Below, in pieces: positions 43,595 through 52,657 of a stretch of DNA of 64,000 nucleotides. Both the position numbers and the translations under genes were made by a program. The stretch is taken from positions 62,001 to 126,000 of the forward strand of contig NZ_NSGG01000015.1 in NCBI RefSeq assembly GCF_002295065.1. Reading direction: 5' to 3'. Each line of letters starts with the position of its first letter. The stretch's first letter is position 1. Source of the DNA: Mesorhizobium sp. WSM3859 (GTDB lineage Bacteria; Pseudomonadota; Alphaproteobacteria; Rhizobiales; Rhizobiaceae). The notes under the pieces are model-generated. The model saw only the letters and a list, made by a program, of their open reading frames with translations. It was not told the DNA's origin and made no database searches.

Positions 43595-43611
43595 ATTAGG
43601 GTCTCAGGTCA
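43595..43611 (+). mobile_element. IS3-family right end
   Basis: ATTAGGGTCTCAGGTCA follows the IS481 element. GGGTCTCAGGTCA is the reverse of the classical IS3-family terminus TGACCTGAGACCC. It completes the IS3 fragment at 40993-41212. Confidence 0.7.
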
Positions 43612-43708
43612 AGGGCCGTCGGGCTGAAGATGCTGGAATATGTCGAGATCTGAGACAGATGTACGGCGTCAGGATCAGCACTCGACTTGATGATATATTG
43701 TTCAATCT

Positions 43709-44980
43709 TCAAATGGTCAGTTCCCTTGGAGGGTCAAGCCCGGACAGATAGTCGAAAGCGGCCAGTGTGTGCGTCTTTGCGATGTGTAAGAATTCGTCGA
43801 CACGCACCAACTCATTCGCGGTTCCCATTCCAGTTGGTGATGGTCCATATACGAAGGCAGGAATTCCGGCGTATCGCCAGAGTCGGGCGTCGCAGCCTCC
43901 GAGCGCAATAATTGGCTCCGGCTCTATACCTGAGAGTTCCTTAGAGTTGTGTATCAAAGCCCTAACCATCGGATGATCCGGCGGCGAGGTGCTCGCAGCA
44001 TCTTGATCGAGAACTTCGAAGCTTGCTTCTGGATAAGCAGCGATTATTTCCTCGAACCGCTCCATCACGGCGGCATGGGGCACATCAGGTGGAGTCCGAA
44101 CGTCAATGTCAAAAACGCAGTCCGATGGGACGATATTGATTTTTAGGCCTCCCTTGATCGCTCCAACATTGAGTGTTGTGGACGAGATGATATCTGCAGC
44201 CCCATTGCCATATGCCTTGTCGATGGTTGCGGCACTTTTTTCCAGGGTTAGCGTCAGCGGCGTTTCAGCGGGGCTTCGTATGTCTTCAAGTGCATGGAGG
44301 CTAGCAATCAGGTCCGCCGCGATTGTGATCGGATTTCGGCTCATGTGAACGTATGCACCGTGGGCGCCAGGCGTGCGCACATGGATCCGAATCCACAGAC
44401 GGCCTTTTTCACCGAACCGTAGTGCATGGGGGCTCGTGGGTTCCCCGCTGAGCAGACAATCGCCGAGCACGTCCTTTCTGTGCTCAACAAGATATCGCGC
44501 GCCCCATGGACCAAAGGTCTCCTCATCAGAGACTACTGTTAAAACGACAGATCCCTTGAGATAATGTCGTATTTCGAAGAGTTCAGCAAAAGCAAAAAGC
44601 AGTGCTGTCGTGCCTGACTTCATATCACATGCGCCCCGACCGTATATACAGCCATCAACCTCGTTGGCAGCCCACGGATCATGGGCCCATTGATCCAGAT
44701 CCCCGGCGGGAAAGACATCGAGATGGCCATTGAGAACGAGCTTCGGGCCGTCGCTCGATCCCTTGAATTTAGCAATAAGGTTAGGCATCCCTGGATTCGG
44801 TTCTACGATTTCATAGCTTATATTGCGCGCCGACAGAAATCCCGAAACTAGCTCCATAGCGGCCCTCGTGTCTCCCGGCGGATTAGGCGAGCGCGCTTGG
44901 ATCAGGCTGCGCAGAAATTCGACCATTTCTGCCTCGCGTCGAGAGATATTTGCGAGAATTTCCTTCTTAATTCCGGTCAT
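43709..44980 (-). CDS. M20-family metallo-deacylase (ArgE/DapE type)
   Basis: This 423-residue di-zinc amidase has metal-ligand motifs VLNGHLDVFPAGD (His-x-Asp), GRGACDMKSGTTALLFA (bridging Asp), VSDEETFGPWGARYL (catalytic and ligand Glu) and GGCDARLWRYAGIPAFVYGP. A dimerisation domain sits between. Family members remove acyl groups from amino acids (ornithine, succinyl-diaminopimelate) or split dipeptides. The ATG at 44980 follows GAGG. It lies downstream of RpiR copy 2 on the same strand, and divergent to an amino-acid-type importer, so it probably attacks the imported compound. Confidence 0.9.
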   Translation of the reverse strand: MTGIKKEILANISRREAEMVEFLRSLIQARSPNPPGDTRAAMELVSGFLSARNISYEIVEPNPGMPNLIAKFKGSSDGPKLVLNGHLDVFPAGDLDQWAHDPWAANEVDGCIYGRGACDMKSGTTALLFAFAELFEIRHYLKGSVVLTVVSDEETFGPWGARYLVEHRKDVLGDCLLSGEPTSPHALRFGEKGRLWIRIHVRTPGAHGAYVHMSRNPITIAADLIASLHALEDIRSPAETPLTLTLEKSAATIDKAYGNGAADIISSTTLNVGAIKGGLKINIVPSDCVFDIDVRTPPDVPHAAVMERFEEIIAAYPEASFEVLDQDAASTSPPDHPMVRALIHNSKELSGIEPEPIIALGGCDARLWRYAGIPAFVYGPSPTGMGTANELVRVDEFLHIAKTHTLAAFDYLSGLDPPRELTI

Positions 44981-45087
44981 GGTCGCCTCAATTTTCTGAA
45001 TGTGTTTTTTTCGCGGAGCAAACAATTTCCGAGCGCTATGCTTCAAGCGAGGGCGCGAGTTGATTTCGCGCTATATGCTCTTCGCGG

Positions 45088-45966
45088 TCAGCGATGCCGT
45101 TCGCTAGAAGGGTCGGCTTCTTTCTGTGCCAATAAATTCAGCTTGTATCGCTCGACAGCCTCGAGCCTCGGCCTCACGACCGACCATAGGCGGCGGTCCA
45201 ATTCACGCGCTATCGCTTCTACGATCGCGGTTAAACCCAACAAGCTGTCCCAGGGCGACGACGTCTCGATCTTTGCCCGAAAAACATGAGTGGCAACTTC
45301 AGACGCTTCCGACATCCACTGGTCGGTGAAGAGGACAATTGTGCACCCACGTTGAGCAGCGATGCGAGCAGTGGTTACGACGTCCTCTTGATAGCGGCGA
45401 ACGTCGAAAAGTACGACGATATCCTTTTTGCCAAGGTCAATGAGGCGGTCGGAGCGCTCTTGAACCATTTCCGGCAATTCGAACACGGAACGTCTCATTT
45501 TTCGCAAATGGTACAGAAGGTGACCGGCGACTGTGGTCGTTAAATCCCCCCCAAGGATGTTGACGGTCCGGCGCTCATCGGAGAATAACTCGATGACTTG
45601 TTCAACCAGGCCAGTGTCGAGTTCCGCCAAGGTCGCTCGCACTACCTCAAGAAGTTCGTTTCCAAAATCACTTCCTGCGTCCAGGTTCTCGGAGCGCGGC
45701 CTTGTTAGTGGGAACTTTCTGCTTTCGTCGATCTCGTCTCTAAGTGCGCGGCGAAAGTCCGGATATCCGCCAAAGCCAAGCTTGGTGATAAAGCGCAGCA
45801 CCGTTGGTGCACTAACCTCCGCCTGCTCAGCGAAAGCCGTCACGCTTTCAAGCCCAATGGCCGGATACCTGGCCAGGAGCATCCTAGCAGCACGTTTCTC
45901 CGAACTCGTCATCGAACCCATCGCGGCCGTAATCCGATCAGCGATCAACGTCTGAGAATTCGCCAT
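45088..45966 (-). CDS. MurR/RpiR-family transcriptional regulator (copy 2)
   Basis: The 292-residue protein from the ATG at 45966 (preceded by AAAGGC) has the HTH SVTAFAEQAEVSAPTVLRFITKLGF and the SIS domain LGGDLTTTVAGHLLYHLRKM and IVVLFDVRRYQEDVVTTARI. It is a close paralogue of copy 1 at 36314-37189, with nearly identical HTH residues, so both should bind the same operator. It is divergent from the importer operon and upstream of the M20 gene, as expected for the local regulator. Confidence 0.92.
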   Translation of the reverse strand: MANSQTLIADRITAAMGSMTSSEKRAARMLLARYPAIGLESVTAFAEQAEVSAPTVLRFITKLGFGGYPDFRRALRDEIDESRKFPLTRPRSENLDAGSDFGNELLEVVRATLAELDTGLVEQVIELFSDERRTVNILGGDLTTTVAGHLLYHLRKMRRSVFELPEMVQERSDRLIDLGKKDIVVLFDVRRYQEDVVTTARIAAQRGCTIVLFTDQWMSEASEVATHVFRAKIETSSPWDSLLGLTAIVEAIARELDRRLWSVVRPRLEAVERYKLNLLAQKEADPSSERHR

Positions 45967-46324
45967 TTTCTTGCCTTTCGTGCCAAGCGACCCCTGATGA
46001 GCAGGTTTGTCACCGAGGCATCTCCTGTGTAATGTATTTTTCAGATTCTGGTCAATCTGCAAAGGCTGGAATTTAAACACCAAGAGCGAATCCCAAAGAT
46101 ACGGAGCGATTGCCCTATGCCGCCCCGTTTCTACGTTCAATGCAGTCTCCATTCGGCCGGCACCAGCTGCCGGAAAAAAATATCCAGCAAAATGCATTGA
46201 CAGGTTTTTACGAAAAATTCATAACATACAGTGCCATCGCGGCCTAACTTGGCCGACGCCTATTGGGACGTCAGACGTGGTCAACTCGCTATGCGCAATC
46301 CATCACCAAAAGGGGAATAGCATT
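45967..46324. promoter_or_regulatory. Divergent promoter region between RpiR copy 2 and the importer operon
   Basis: These 358 bases lack genes. No -24/-12 element was seen, unlike upstream of the synthesis-side genes, so sigma70-type control by the RpiR regulator is likely. A good ribosome-binding site (AAGGGGAATAG) precedes the binding-protein ATG. Confidence 0.5.
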
Positions 46325-47161
46325 ATGGGTACGATGTTCGGAAAACTGGCGGTCGCGGCCACCCTGTTCGGCACGCTGGTGGGATCTAGTGCAAACGCAG
46401 GAGAGGTGCTCGATCGCATTCTCTCCACGAAGACGCTCACGGTAGCCGTTTCCCCCAATTATCCGCCTAGTTCGTTTCTCAACGAGAAGGGGGAACTCGT
46501 TGGCTTCGATGTGGACGTGGCGAAGCAGGTGGCTGACCATATCGGTGTAGATGTGAAATACGAAACACCGGCATGGGACATCATTACGTCAGGTAAGTGG
46601 AAAGGCCGCTGGGACGTAGTCGTGGCGCAAATGGGGCCCACGAAAGATCGAGCGAAAATTTTTGATTTTCCGGCAATCTATGCTTATGGCGCAATCATTG
46701 CTGCCGTCCACAAGGACAGCAAGGCAACCAAGCTCTCAGACCTGGACGGAAAGGTAATAGGGACGCTGGCTGGTTCGATGTCCTATGACTATGTTGGTCG
46801 CACCATAAAGAAAGACGAGCTGATCGGTGTCCCGCCATTCGAATACCAGATCAATGCCGGGCAGATAAAAACCTATGAGTCTTCAAATAACGCCTTGGAC
46901 GATCTGCGCATCGGGGATGGAAAGCGGCTGGACGCTTTTGTCGGCGACGATTCAGTGATCCTTGGCGCCATCAAGGCTGGGTATCCCATTCGGCAATTGG
47001 GCGGAGCGTTGGTTTATGGTCCAGGGGTCATCGCGACTTTGCCGGGTGATCCTGAGTTCGACCAAAAGATCGCCGCGGCTATCAAAGACCTGCAGGCAAG
47101 CGGAAAGCTGACCGAGCTTTCGATCAAGTGGTTTGGACGAGACATTACGACTGTAAAGTAA
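46325..47161 (+). CDS. ABC importer substrate-binding protein (polar amino-acid type)
   Basis: The 278-residue precursor has a signal peptide (MGTMFGKLAVAATLFGTLVG, cleavage after SSANA). The mature protein is of SBP_bac_3 type: LTVAVSPNYPPSSFLNEKGE, LVGFDVDVAKQVADHIGV, GRWDVVVAQMGPTKDRAKIFDF and GTLAGSMSYDYV. It should bind a polar amino acid or an amino-acid-like compound such as an opine in the periplasm and pass it to the permease next door. It is the first gene of the importer-hydrolase operon. Confidence 0.93.
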   Translation: MGTMFGKLAVAATLFGTLVGSSANAGEVLDRILSTKTLTVAVSPNYPPSSFLNEKGELVGFDVDVAKQVADHIGVDVKYETPAWDIITSGKWKGRWDVVVAQMGPTKDRAKIFDFPAIYAYGAIIAAVHKDSKATKLSDLDGKVIGTLAGSMSYDYVGRTIKKDELIGVPPFEYQINAGQIKTYESSNNALDDLRIGDGKRLDAFVGDDSVILGAIKAGYPIRQLGGALVYGPGVIATLPGDPEFDQKIAAAIKDLQASGKLTELSIKWFGRDITTVK

Positions 47162-47216
47162 GTGTTGTCCCTAGGCGGATCGGCCGGCCGGTCCGCCGTT
47201 TCCTGGATGTTATCTG

Positions 47217-48191
47217 ATGTTGTATATCGATACCGTCGAGTCCGAGGTCCTGGTGCACAAACCTTGGTTTGTGGGGATCATCTTCGCCCTTGTGTTAGCC
47301 CTATCCTTGATGTTCAACCTGACGGATACCACGCTGGGCGAACTAATGCGTCCCGTGATTGGCGATCCGCAGGCAAGTGGGCTTTACGGTCGCTTCGCGA
47401 CAGGCTTAGTGCTTGCCGTTCTGTTTTGTCTGAATATTGTGCTGATCGGCTTCGCTCAATTCAAAGTGCAAGTAGCTGTGGTATGGGTTGAGCTTCTCAG
47501 TCTGTTCCTTGCGTTTTTCAATGCGTTTGACCTCAGCCTGCCATTCATCTGGGAGAAGTTGCCGATCCTGCTGTCGCAGGGGCTGTTCACCACCATCTAC
47601 GTGGCCGCGGTATCAATTTTCTTCGCGTGCATTCTTGCAGTTTTCGGAGCGGTGGCAAAACTTTCGGGGAATGGTTTTGCGTTCGCGATCTCGAGTTTTT
47701 ATACGTCGTTCTTCCGCGGCCTGCCGCTCCTCATGCAGCTTTATCTGATTTATCTGGGGCTGCCGCAGTTGGGCATCGTTCTCGATGCCGTGCCGTCCGG
47801 GGTGCTTGCGCTTTCGCTTTGCTACGGCGCCTATATGACCGAAATTTTTCGTGCGGGAATTCAAAGCATCGATCGGGGGCAATGGGAAGCGTCTCGCTCC
47901 ATGGGCTTCGGCTTTGGTCTGACAATGCGAAAAATCATTCTTCCCCAGGCGCTGCCCGTCATTATCCCCCCGACCGGAAATAACTTCATTTCCATGTTGA
48001 AGGATAGCTCGCTCGTATCGATTGTCGGTGTGTGGGAATTGATGTTCCTCGCCCGCTCGTTGGGTCAAGCAACGTTCAAGCATATGGAAATGCTAATTGC
48101 CGTCGCGTTCATATACTGGATTCTTTCAGTCTGCATGGAGTTCGTCCAAGCCCGTATCGAGCGCCATTACGCCAGGAGTAAAATTCGATGA
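47217..48191 (+). CDS. ABC importer permease (HisM/GlnP type)
   Basis: The 324-residue inner-membrane protein has N-terminal extra helices (~20-100) and then the permease domain of the polar amino-acid family. The coupling loop is EIFRAGIQSIDRGQWEASRSMGFG, and the family start LLSQGLFTTIYVAAVSIFFACILA is present. One permease gene suggests a homodimer. It overlaps the ATPase gene by four bases. Confidence 0.93.
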   Translation: MLYIDTVESEVLVHKPWFVGIIFALVLALSLMFNLTDTTLGELMRPVIGDPQASGLYGRFATGLVLAVLFCLNIVLIGFAQFKVQVAVVWVELLSLFLAFFNAFDLSLPFIWEKLPILLSQGLFTTIYVAAVSIFFACILAVFGAVAKLSGNGFAFAISSFYTSFFRGLPLLMQLYLIYLGLPQLGIVLDAVPSGVLALSLCYGAYMTEIFRAGIQSIDRGQWEASRSMGFGFGLTMRKIILPQALPVIIPPTGNNFISMLKDSSLVSIVGVWELMFLARSLGQATFKHMEMLIAVAFIYWILSVCMEFVQARIERHYARSKIR

Positions 48192-48931
48192 GCGGAGAGA
48201 ACGCAATCGAAGTCAAGAACGTCTCGAAATGGTTTGGCGGGTTTCAAGTTCTGCATGACGTCAATCTCACGGTACGCAAGGGCGAACGCATAGTCGTTTG
48301 CGGCCCGTCGGGATCAGGAAAGTCAACGCTCATTCGTTGTTTCAATCGACTCGAAGCTCATCAAAAGGGCGATATTATCATAAACGGTATTTCCCTCCAC
48401 AACAGGATGCGTGACATCGCTGAAGTACGCCGAAACGTAGGAATGGTCTTTCAACATTTCAATTTGTTTCCGCACATCACGGTTCTGATGAACTGCATGG
48501 CTGGTCCTATGTGGATAAAGGGGGTTTCGAAAGAAGAGGCGCGCGAGCGCGCCATGCATTATCTGGAGAAGGTTCGAATTCCAGAACAAGCGAACAAATA
48601 CCCTGCTCAGCTCTCCGGTGGCCAGCAGCAGCGTGTGGCAATCGCTCGATCGCTCAGTATGCAGCCAACGGTAATGCTTTTTGACGAGCCAACATCGGCG
48701 TTAGACCCTGAAATGGTCGCCGAGGTGCTCGAAACCATAACGACACTCGCTCATGAAGGAATGACAATGGTCTGTGTCACCCATGAAATGGGCTTTGCTC
48801 GAGCAGTGGCGGATCGGGTCATCTTCATGGACGCCGGGCGCATTGTAGAAGAAGGTCGGCCAGAAGACTTCTTCTCTAATCCGCGGCATGAGCGCACGAA
48901 GCTCTTTCTGAGCCAAATTCTAAGGCATTGA
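48188..48931 (+). CDS. ABC importer ATPase (GlnQ/HisP type)
   Basis: The 247-residue nucleotide-binding subunit has Walker A CGPSGSGKSTLIRCFNRLE, signature LSGGQQQRVAIARSL, Walker B VMLFDEPTSALDPEMV and H-loop VTHEMGFARAVADRV. It powers the importer encoded just upstream and is translationally coupled to the permease (ATGA overlap). Confidence 0.95.
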   Translation: MSGENAIEVKNVSKWFGGFQVLHDVNLTVRKGERIVVCGPSGSGKSTLIRCFNRLEAHQKGDIIINGISLHNRMRDIAEVRRNVGMVFQHFNLFPHITVLMNCMAGPMWIKGVSKEEARERAMHYLEKVRIPEQANKYPAQLSGGQQQRVAIARSLSMQPTVMLFDEPTSALDPEMVAEVLETITTLAHEGMTMVCVTHEMGFARAVADRVIFMDAGRIVEEGRPEDFFSNPRHERTKLFLSQILRH

Positions 48932-49068
48932 ATCCCAGGGCCACTTTGGTCTTTAGGGATCTATTTGGCTGGGATGTTCAGGCAGGGGTGCCCCGGGTTC
49001 CATGGGTAATGCGCCAGTAACGCGCGTCAGCTGGACGCGCAAATCCCCCTCGATTTGGAGTTGTTAGA

Positions 49069-50505
49069 ATGCAAAATGACCCCCTTAACCTCGATGAGAT
49101 TGTCCGCCAGGTGCGCGCTAGGTCCCCGGGCTACTGCGCTCTAAGCGACCGCATTTGGGCCATCCCCGAGTTGGCATTTGAGGAATATCGCTCAGTGGCC
49201 GAGCAGATTGAAATGTTAGAACGCGAGGGCTTTCGCATCACAAGGAACGTCGGAGGACTTCCGACCGCTTTTCTGGCGGAGTATGGAAGTGGCGGCCCGA
49301 TTATAGGAATACTTGGCGAGTATGATGCTCTTCCTACACTTTCCCAGGTGTCCGGAGTTTTGGAACAGACCCCGGTTGAGAAAGGCGCAGCTGGTCACGG
49401 TTGTGGGCACAATCTGCTTGGGGCTGGGTCCGCGCTCGCTGCGGCGGCACTAAAGGAGGTGTTGGCGACTCACCATATCTCAGGGACGATTCGCTACTAC
49501 GGTTGCCCCGCAGAAGAGGCGGGCGGTGGCAAGACCTATATGACGCGCGCGGGGGTATTTGATGATGTCGACGTCGCTCTATGCTGGCATCCTCATGTCG
49601 TCAGCGAAGTCTATTCTACGTCCACCCTGGCAGCCATTGGAATTTACTTCCGCTTCAGGGGCAGAGCGACACATGCTGCAACTTCGCCCCATGTGGGAAG
49701 AAGTGCACTCGACGCTGTGGAGCTCATGAATGTCGGCGTCAATTACATGCGCGAGCACATGCCATCTGATGCTCGGGTTCACTACGCTGTTACGAACACA
49801 GGCGGCGATGCTCCTAATGTCGTTCAAGCCTATGCTGAGTCCATTTATTCTGTACGATCGCCGAATCTGGCCGATGCTCGACGACTCCTTGAGCGCGTGA
49901 AGAAAATCGCACAGGGCGCAGCGTTGATGACCGAAACCTCGGTCGAAATGCAAATCGCTGGCGGCAGTGCAAACGTTTTGCCTAACAGGACGCTGCAAGA
50001 GGTCATGCTAGAGAACATGCAACGTCTCGGCGCGCCAGCGTTCGACGATGCCGATTATGATTTCGCAGGCAAACTGCGGGACTTGACGATATCTGACGAG
50101 GATACACTCGCCAGTATCGCGCCCCGCGACCCTTCGCTTAAATCGATGATCCTGCACAATGCAGTACTACCGTTGCCGGCACGGGAGGAGATCGAGATGG
50201 GGACGACCGATGTGGGTGACGTGAGTTGGATCGTGCCGACTGCGCAGTGTTATGTCGCGTGTTATGCTGTGGGAACAGCCTTCCATACCTGGCAAATGGT
50301 TACACAGGGAAAAATGCCAGCAGCCCATAAGGGCATGGTTTTTGCGGCGCAAACTCTTGCGGCCACGGCAGCCGAGTGCCTCCGAAACCCGGCCATTATC
50401 GACCGAGCAAAGGCGGAGTTGAAGGAGCGCATTGGCAATCAGACTTATGTGTGCCCTATTCCGCCGGACGTCGGGCCGGAAGATCTGCGCAAGAAGCCTG
50501 CGTAA
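49069..50505 (+). CDS. M20D amidohydrolase (AbgB/HipO-like)
   Basis: The 478-residue metallo-amidohydrolase has motifs GILGEYDALP, AAGHGCGHNLLGAGSALAAA, YYGCPAEEAGGGKTYM and CWHPHVVS, which supply the Cys/His/Glu metal ligands of the AbgB-type subgroup that cleaves N-acyl or p-aminobenzoyl-glutamate amides. It follows the importer by 137 bases on the same strand. With the ArgE/DapE-like gene it gives the cassette two different amide-cleaving enzymes. Confidence 0.92.
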   Translation: MQNDPLNLDEIVRQVRARSPGYCALSDRIWAIPELAFEEYRSVAEQIEMLEREGFRITRNVGGLPTAFLAEYGSGGPIIGILGEYDALPTLSQVSGVLEQTPVEKGAAGHGCGHNLLGAGSALAAAALKEVLATHHISGTIRYYGCPAEEAGGGKTYMTRAGVFDDVDVALCWHPHVVSEVYSTSTLAAIGIYFRFRGRATHAATSPHVGRSALDAVELMNVGVNYMREHMPSDARVHYAVTNTGGDAPNVVQAYAESIYSVRSPNLADARRLLERVKKIAQGAALMTETSVEMQIAGGSANVLPNRTLQEVMLENMQRLGAPAFDDADYDFAGKLRDLTISDEDTLASIAPRDPSLKSMILHNAVLPLPAREEIEMGTTDVGDVSWIVPTAQCYVACYAVGTAFHTWQMVTQGKMPAAHKGMVFAAQTLAATAAECLRNPAIIDRAKAELKERIGNQTYVCPIPPDVGPEDLRKKPA

Positions 50506-50560
50506 CTTCTTCATTTTCCGAAGCGTGACACGGCGCAATAGACACAGTGGGAGAAAAGGC

Positions 50561-51883
50561 ATGCGGCACCACCTACCCGCAACATACATAGATGTTCTCA
50601 AGTCGCCGGGATTAGGCTATCGCCTGAAGATGGCCGCAATCCACTCTGGTGCGCAGATTTTCGGATTCTGGCAGAAGCCTTGGGCCAAGGCCACTGAGGC
50701 TTCTGACGAGTATGGCTTCCTTGATGAAGCTTACTCCAACTACAAGTACCGCAATCCAATAACGGTGCCGGAAACCGGTGTATCTGCGGCGGCGTTTCAC
50801 GATAGTCAAACAGCATTGGAACTGCCCACCGACTTCGAGCGCGTGTCCTCACTTTCGATGGGGGCTGCAGGGGATTTGATGCCTGCCGAAGGGTTGGAAT
50901 TGTCCAAGGATATATTCTACGAGAACGTCGCTGACGTTTTGCTCAACGTTGATTTATCATTCGCCAATCTCGAGGCACCCATCACCAATCAGAAGGTCGA
51001 AGTAAGTTTTACGGGCGGTGACGCCCCCGTGATGGGTTTCACGCCGTCCGAATTTGCAGCTATCGCTGGGCACAAGGCTACCAACTTCAAGGCTCTCAAC
51101 TTTGCCAACAATCATGCGTTAGACCGAGGGCTTGAAGGATTGGATACGACGGCAAGATTGTTCGACGAGCATGGAATAAAGGCTGTAGGCACGCCGACGG
51201 CGGCGGGCGATTATGGCCGAGCAACGATATTTCTTGAAAAGGGAATCAAAATAGGGTTCGCATCGGCAACGCAAGATCTCAACGGCTTTGAGTTGCCTCA
51301 GGCGGCGTCCCACCGAATTCATAAGATGAAGCTTACATCGCGACGGGCGCCACCCGACATCGAATTACTTACGAGGCAAATTGCCGACGCAAAAGCGCAG
51401 CACTGTGATTTCGTAGTCGCGTCCCTTCACTGGGGTTACGAGGCTGAATTTTTCCCGCGGAAGCGTCAGATCGATGTCGCACATGCTTTGATCGAAGAAG
51501 GAGCTGACCTCATTCTAGGTCATCATCCGCACGTGATTCAACCCGTGGAGCTCTATCGCACTAAACGGGACAAAAACCGAATTGCAGTGATAGCCTACTC
51601 TCTCGGCGGACTGGGGTACAGGTGGTATACTGCCCCGCATTTCGCATTGGGTCTCATTCTGAACATGCAACTTGCGAAGGGCTTGAACGCCGGCAAAGAA
51701 GTTACCTACATCGAAAGAATGGATGCTGTCCCTGTTTTCCAGAACATCTTTTTGTCCCACTTCGGCGATGTCAAACTCAAGCGGCTTGAAAGGCTTGAAG
51801 ATCACACAGGTGATCGGAGCACGAGCCCACTGAACGGGTATGCCTCCAAAATCAAGAGGTATGCTGATCTGGTGCTCAAGTGA
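50561..51883 (+). CDS. CapA-family protein (metallophosphatase fold)
   Basis: The 440-residue protein starts at the ATG at 50561 after GGGAG. It shows the CapA/PgsA pattern: AAGDLMPAEG, VDLSFANLEAPIT, ALNFANNHALDRGLEGLDTT, FVVASLHWGYEAEFFP, and LILGHHPHVIQPVELYR. No signal peptide is evident. CapA proteins are known from poly-gamma-glutamate capsules, but stand-alone relatives may be amide or phosphate hydrolases. It lies 55 bases after the amidohydrolase. A truncated paralogue lies at 40570-40992. Confidence 0.85.
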   Translation: MRHHLPATYIDVLKSPGLGYRLKMAAIHSGAQIFGFWQKPWAKATEASDEYGFLDEAYSNYKYRNPITVPETGVSAAAFHDSQTALELPTDFERVSSLSMGAAGDLMPAEGLELSKDIFYENVADVLLNVDLSFANLEAPITNQKVEVSFTGGDAPVMGFTPSEFAAIAGHKATNFKALNFANNHALDRGLEGLDTTARLFDEHGIKAVGTPTAAGDYGRATIFLEKGIKIGFASATQDLNGFELPQAASHRIHKMKLTSRRAPPDIELLTRQIADAKAQHCDFVVASLHWGYEAEFFPRKRQIDVAHALIEEGADLILGHHPHVIQPVELYRTKRDKNRIAVIAYSLGGLGYRWYTAPHFALGLILNMQLAKGLNAGKEVTYIERMDAVPVFQNIFLSHFGDVKLKRLERLEDHTGDRSTSPLNGYASKIKRYADLVLK

Positions 51884-51919
51884 CGTTGCCCCCAGTTTCT
51901 ATCCAGTTTTGAGTTCGTT

Positions 51920-52216
51920 TCAGGCGTGGATTGTGCCCTGCTGGGCGTGGTGAAGCGCCTTCAGACCATGCAGCGTCAGATGCGGTGTTTCACGCAGACG
52001 GCCCTCGATGAAAGCACGGTGCGGCTCCAGCACCCTCTTGCGATGTCCGCCCATCTTGCCAGGCGCAACCGAGCCAGTCGCCCGATGACGCTGCAACAAC
52101 TTCACCGCCGCTGAAACCGAAATGCCGAACCGCTTGGCGGCTGACCGGCGGCTCTCACCACTCAAAACCGCCGCCACAACCCCGTCGCGAAGATCGTCTG
52201 AAAGAGGTCGCGTCAT
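51920..52216 (-). pseudogene. IS630-family transposase, N-terminal fragment
   Basis: The sequence TRPLSDDLRDGVVAAVLSGE, SAAKRFGISVSAAVKLLQRH, ATGSVAPGKMGGHRKRVLEP and TPHLTLHGLK is the HTH region of an IS630 transposase. After ~85 codons it runs into unrelated residues and stops, so the DDE domain is gone. Confidence 0.85.
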
Positions 52217-52657
52217 CAGATGCTAGCCTCCATTCCAGCCAGCATCTTGAATCACAAATCCGACAAATCGGGATCCCCTCCGATTCCGTCAAATCTTGAA
52301 CCGCTCTAGAACATCCAAAGATGCCTGGTCGGGCAATCATAACCGCTCGAATATTGCTCTGTCAGCGGAAAAAAGCCGACGCTGAGGCTGTCAGAAGTTA
52401 CGCTATTGATTTCAAGGGGAAATTGCCAGAAAGATATTTTTGAGGTTTTGCCCAACTATTGGCGCCAGATCGGATGATCTTTACACCTCGCGTCGGCCGG
52501 CGGCCTGCTCGACGCTGGTCAAAAAGTACCGTCCTGCAATATATATCACGTGTCCCAGACTGATGCCATCCAACCAAAAGGGAGCACCGCCCGGACTCCC
52601 TGCACCTTGATCAAACCAACCATTCTGGTTATTACTGGAAATAAGTCGGAGGCAACT
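52217..52657. other. Region without recognised genes
   Basis: About 440 bases lie between the IS630 fragment and the small antitoxin gene. No coding or RNA feature was identified; the last ~100 bases presumably hold the vapB promoter. Confidence 0.4.

Larger units (their letters stand above)
41269..43599 (+). pseudogene. IS481-family transposase, interrupted and frameshifted
   Basis: The N-terminus MGQVLHGRATTTEAIRRAIQ lies at 41269-41335. The protein resumes at 42720 with ESLRALAKRYEINQKTVIKW, then DRTSKFAFAQLHATADK in a second frame and NRTIKDATVTRFHYDDHDQL then GLTPYEFICKIW in a third. Two frameshifts (about 43030 and 43300) add to the IS110 interruption. The stop TAG falls in the flanking target duplication, outside the terminal repeat. 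Confidence 0.83.
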
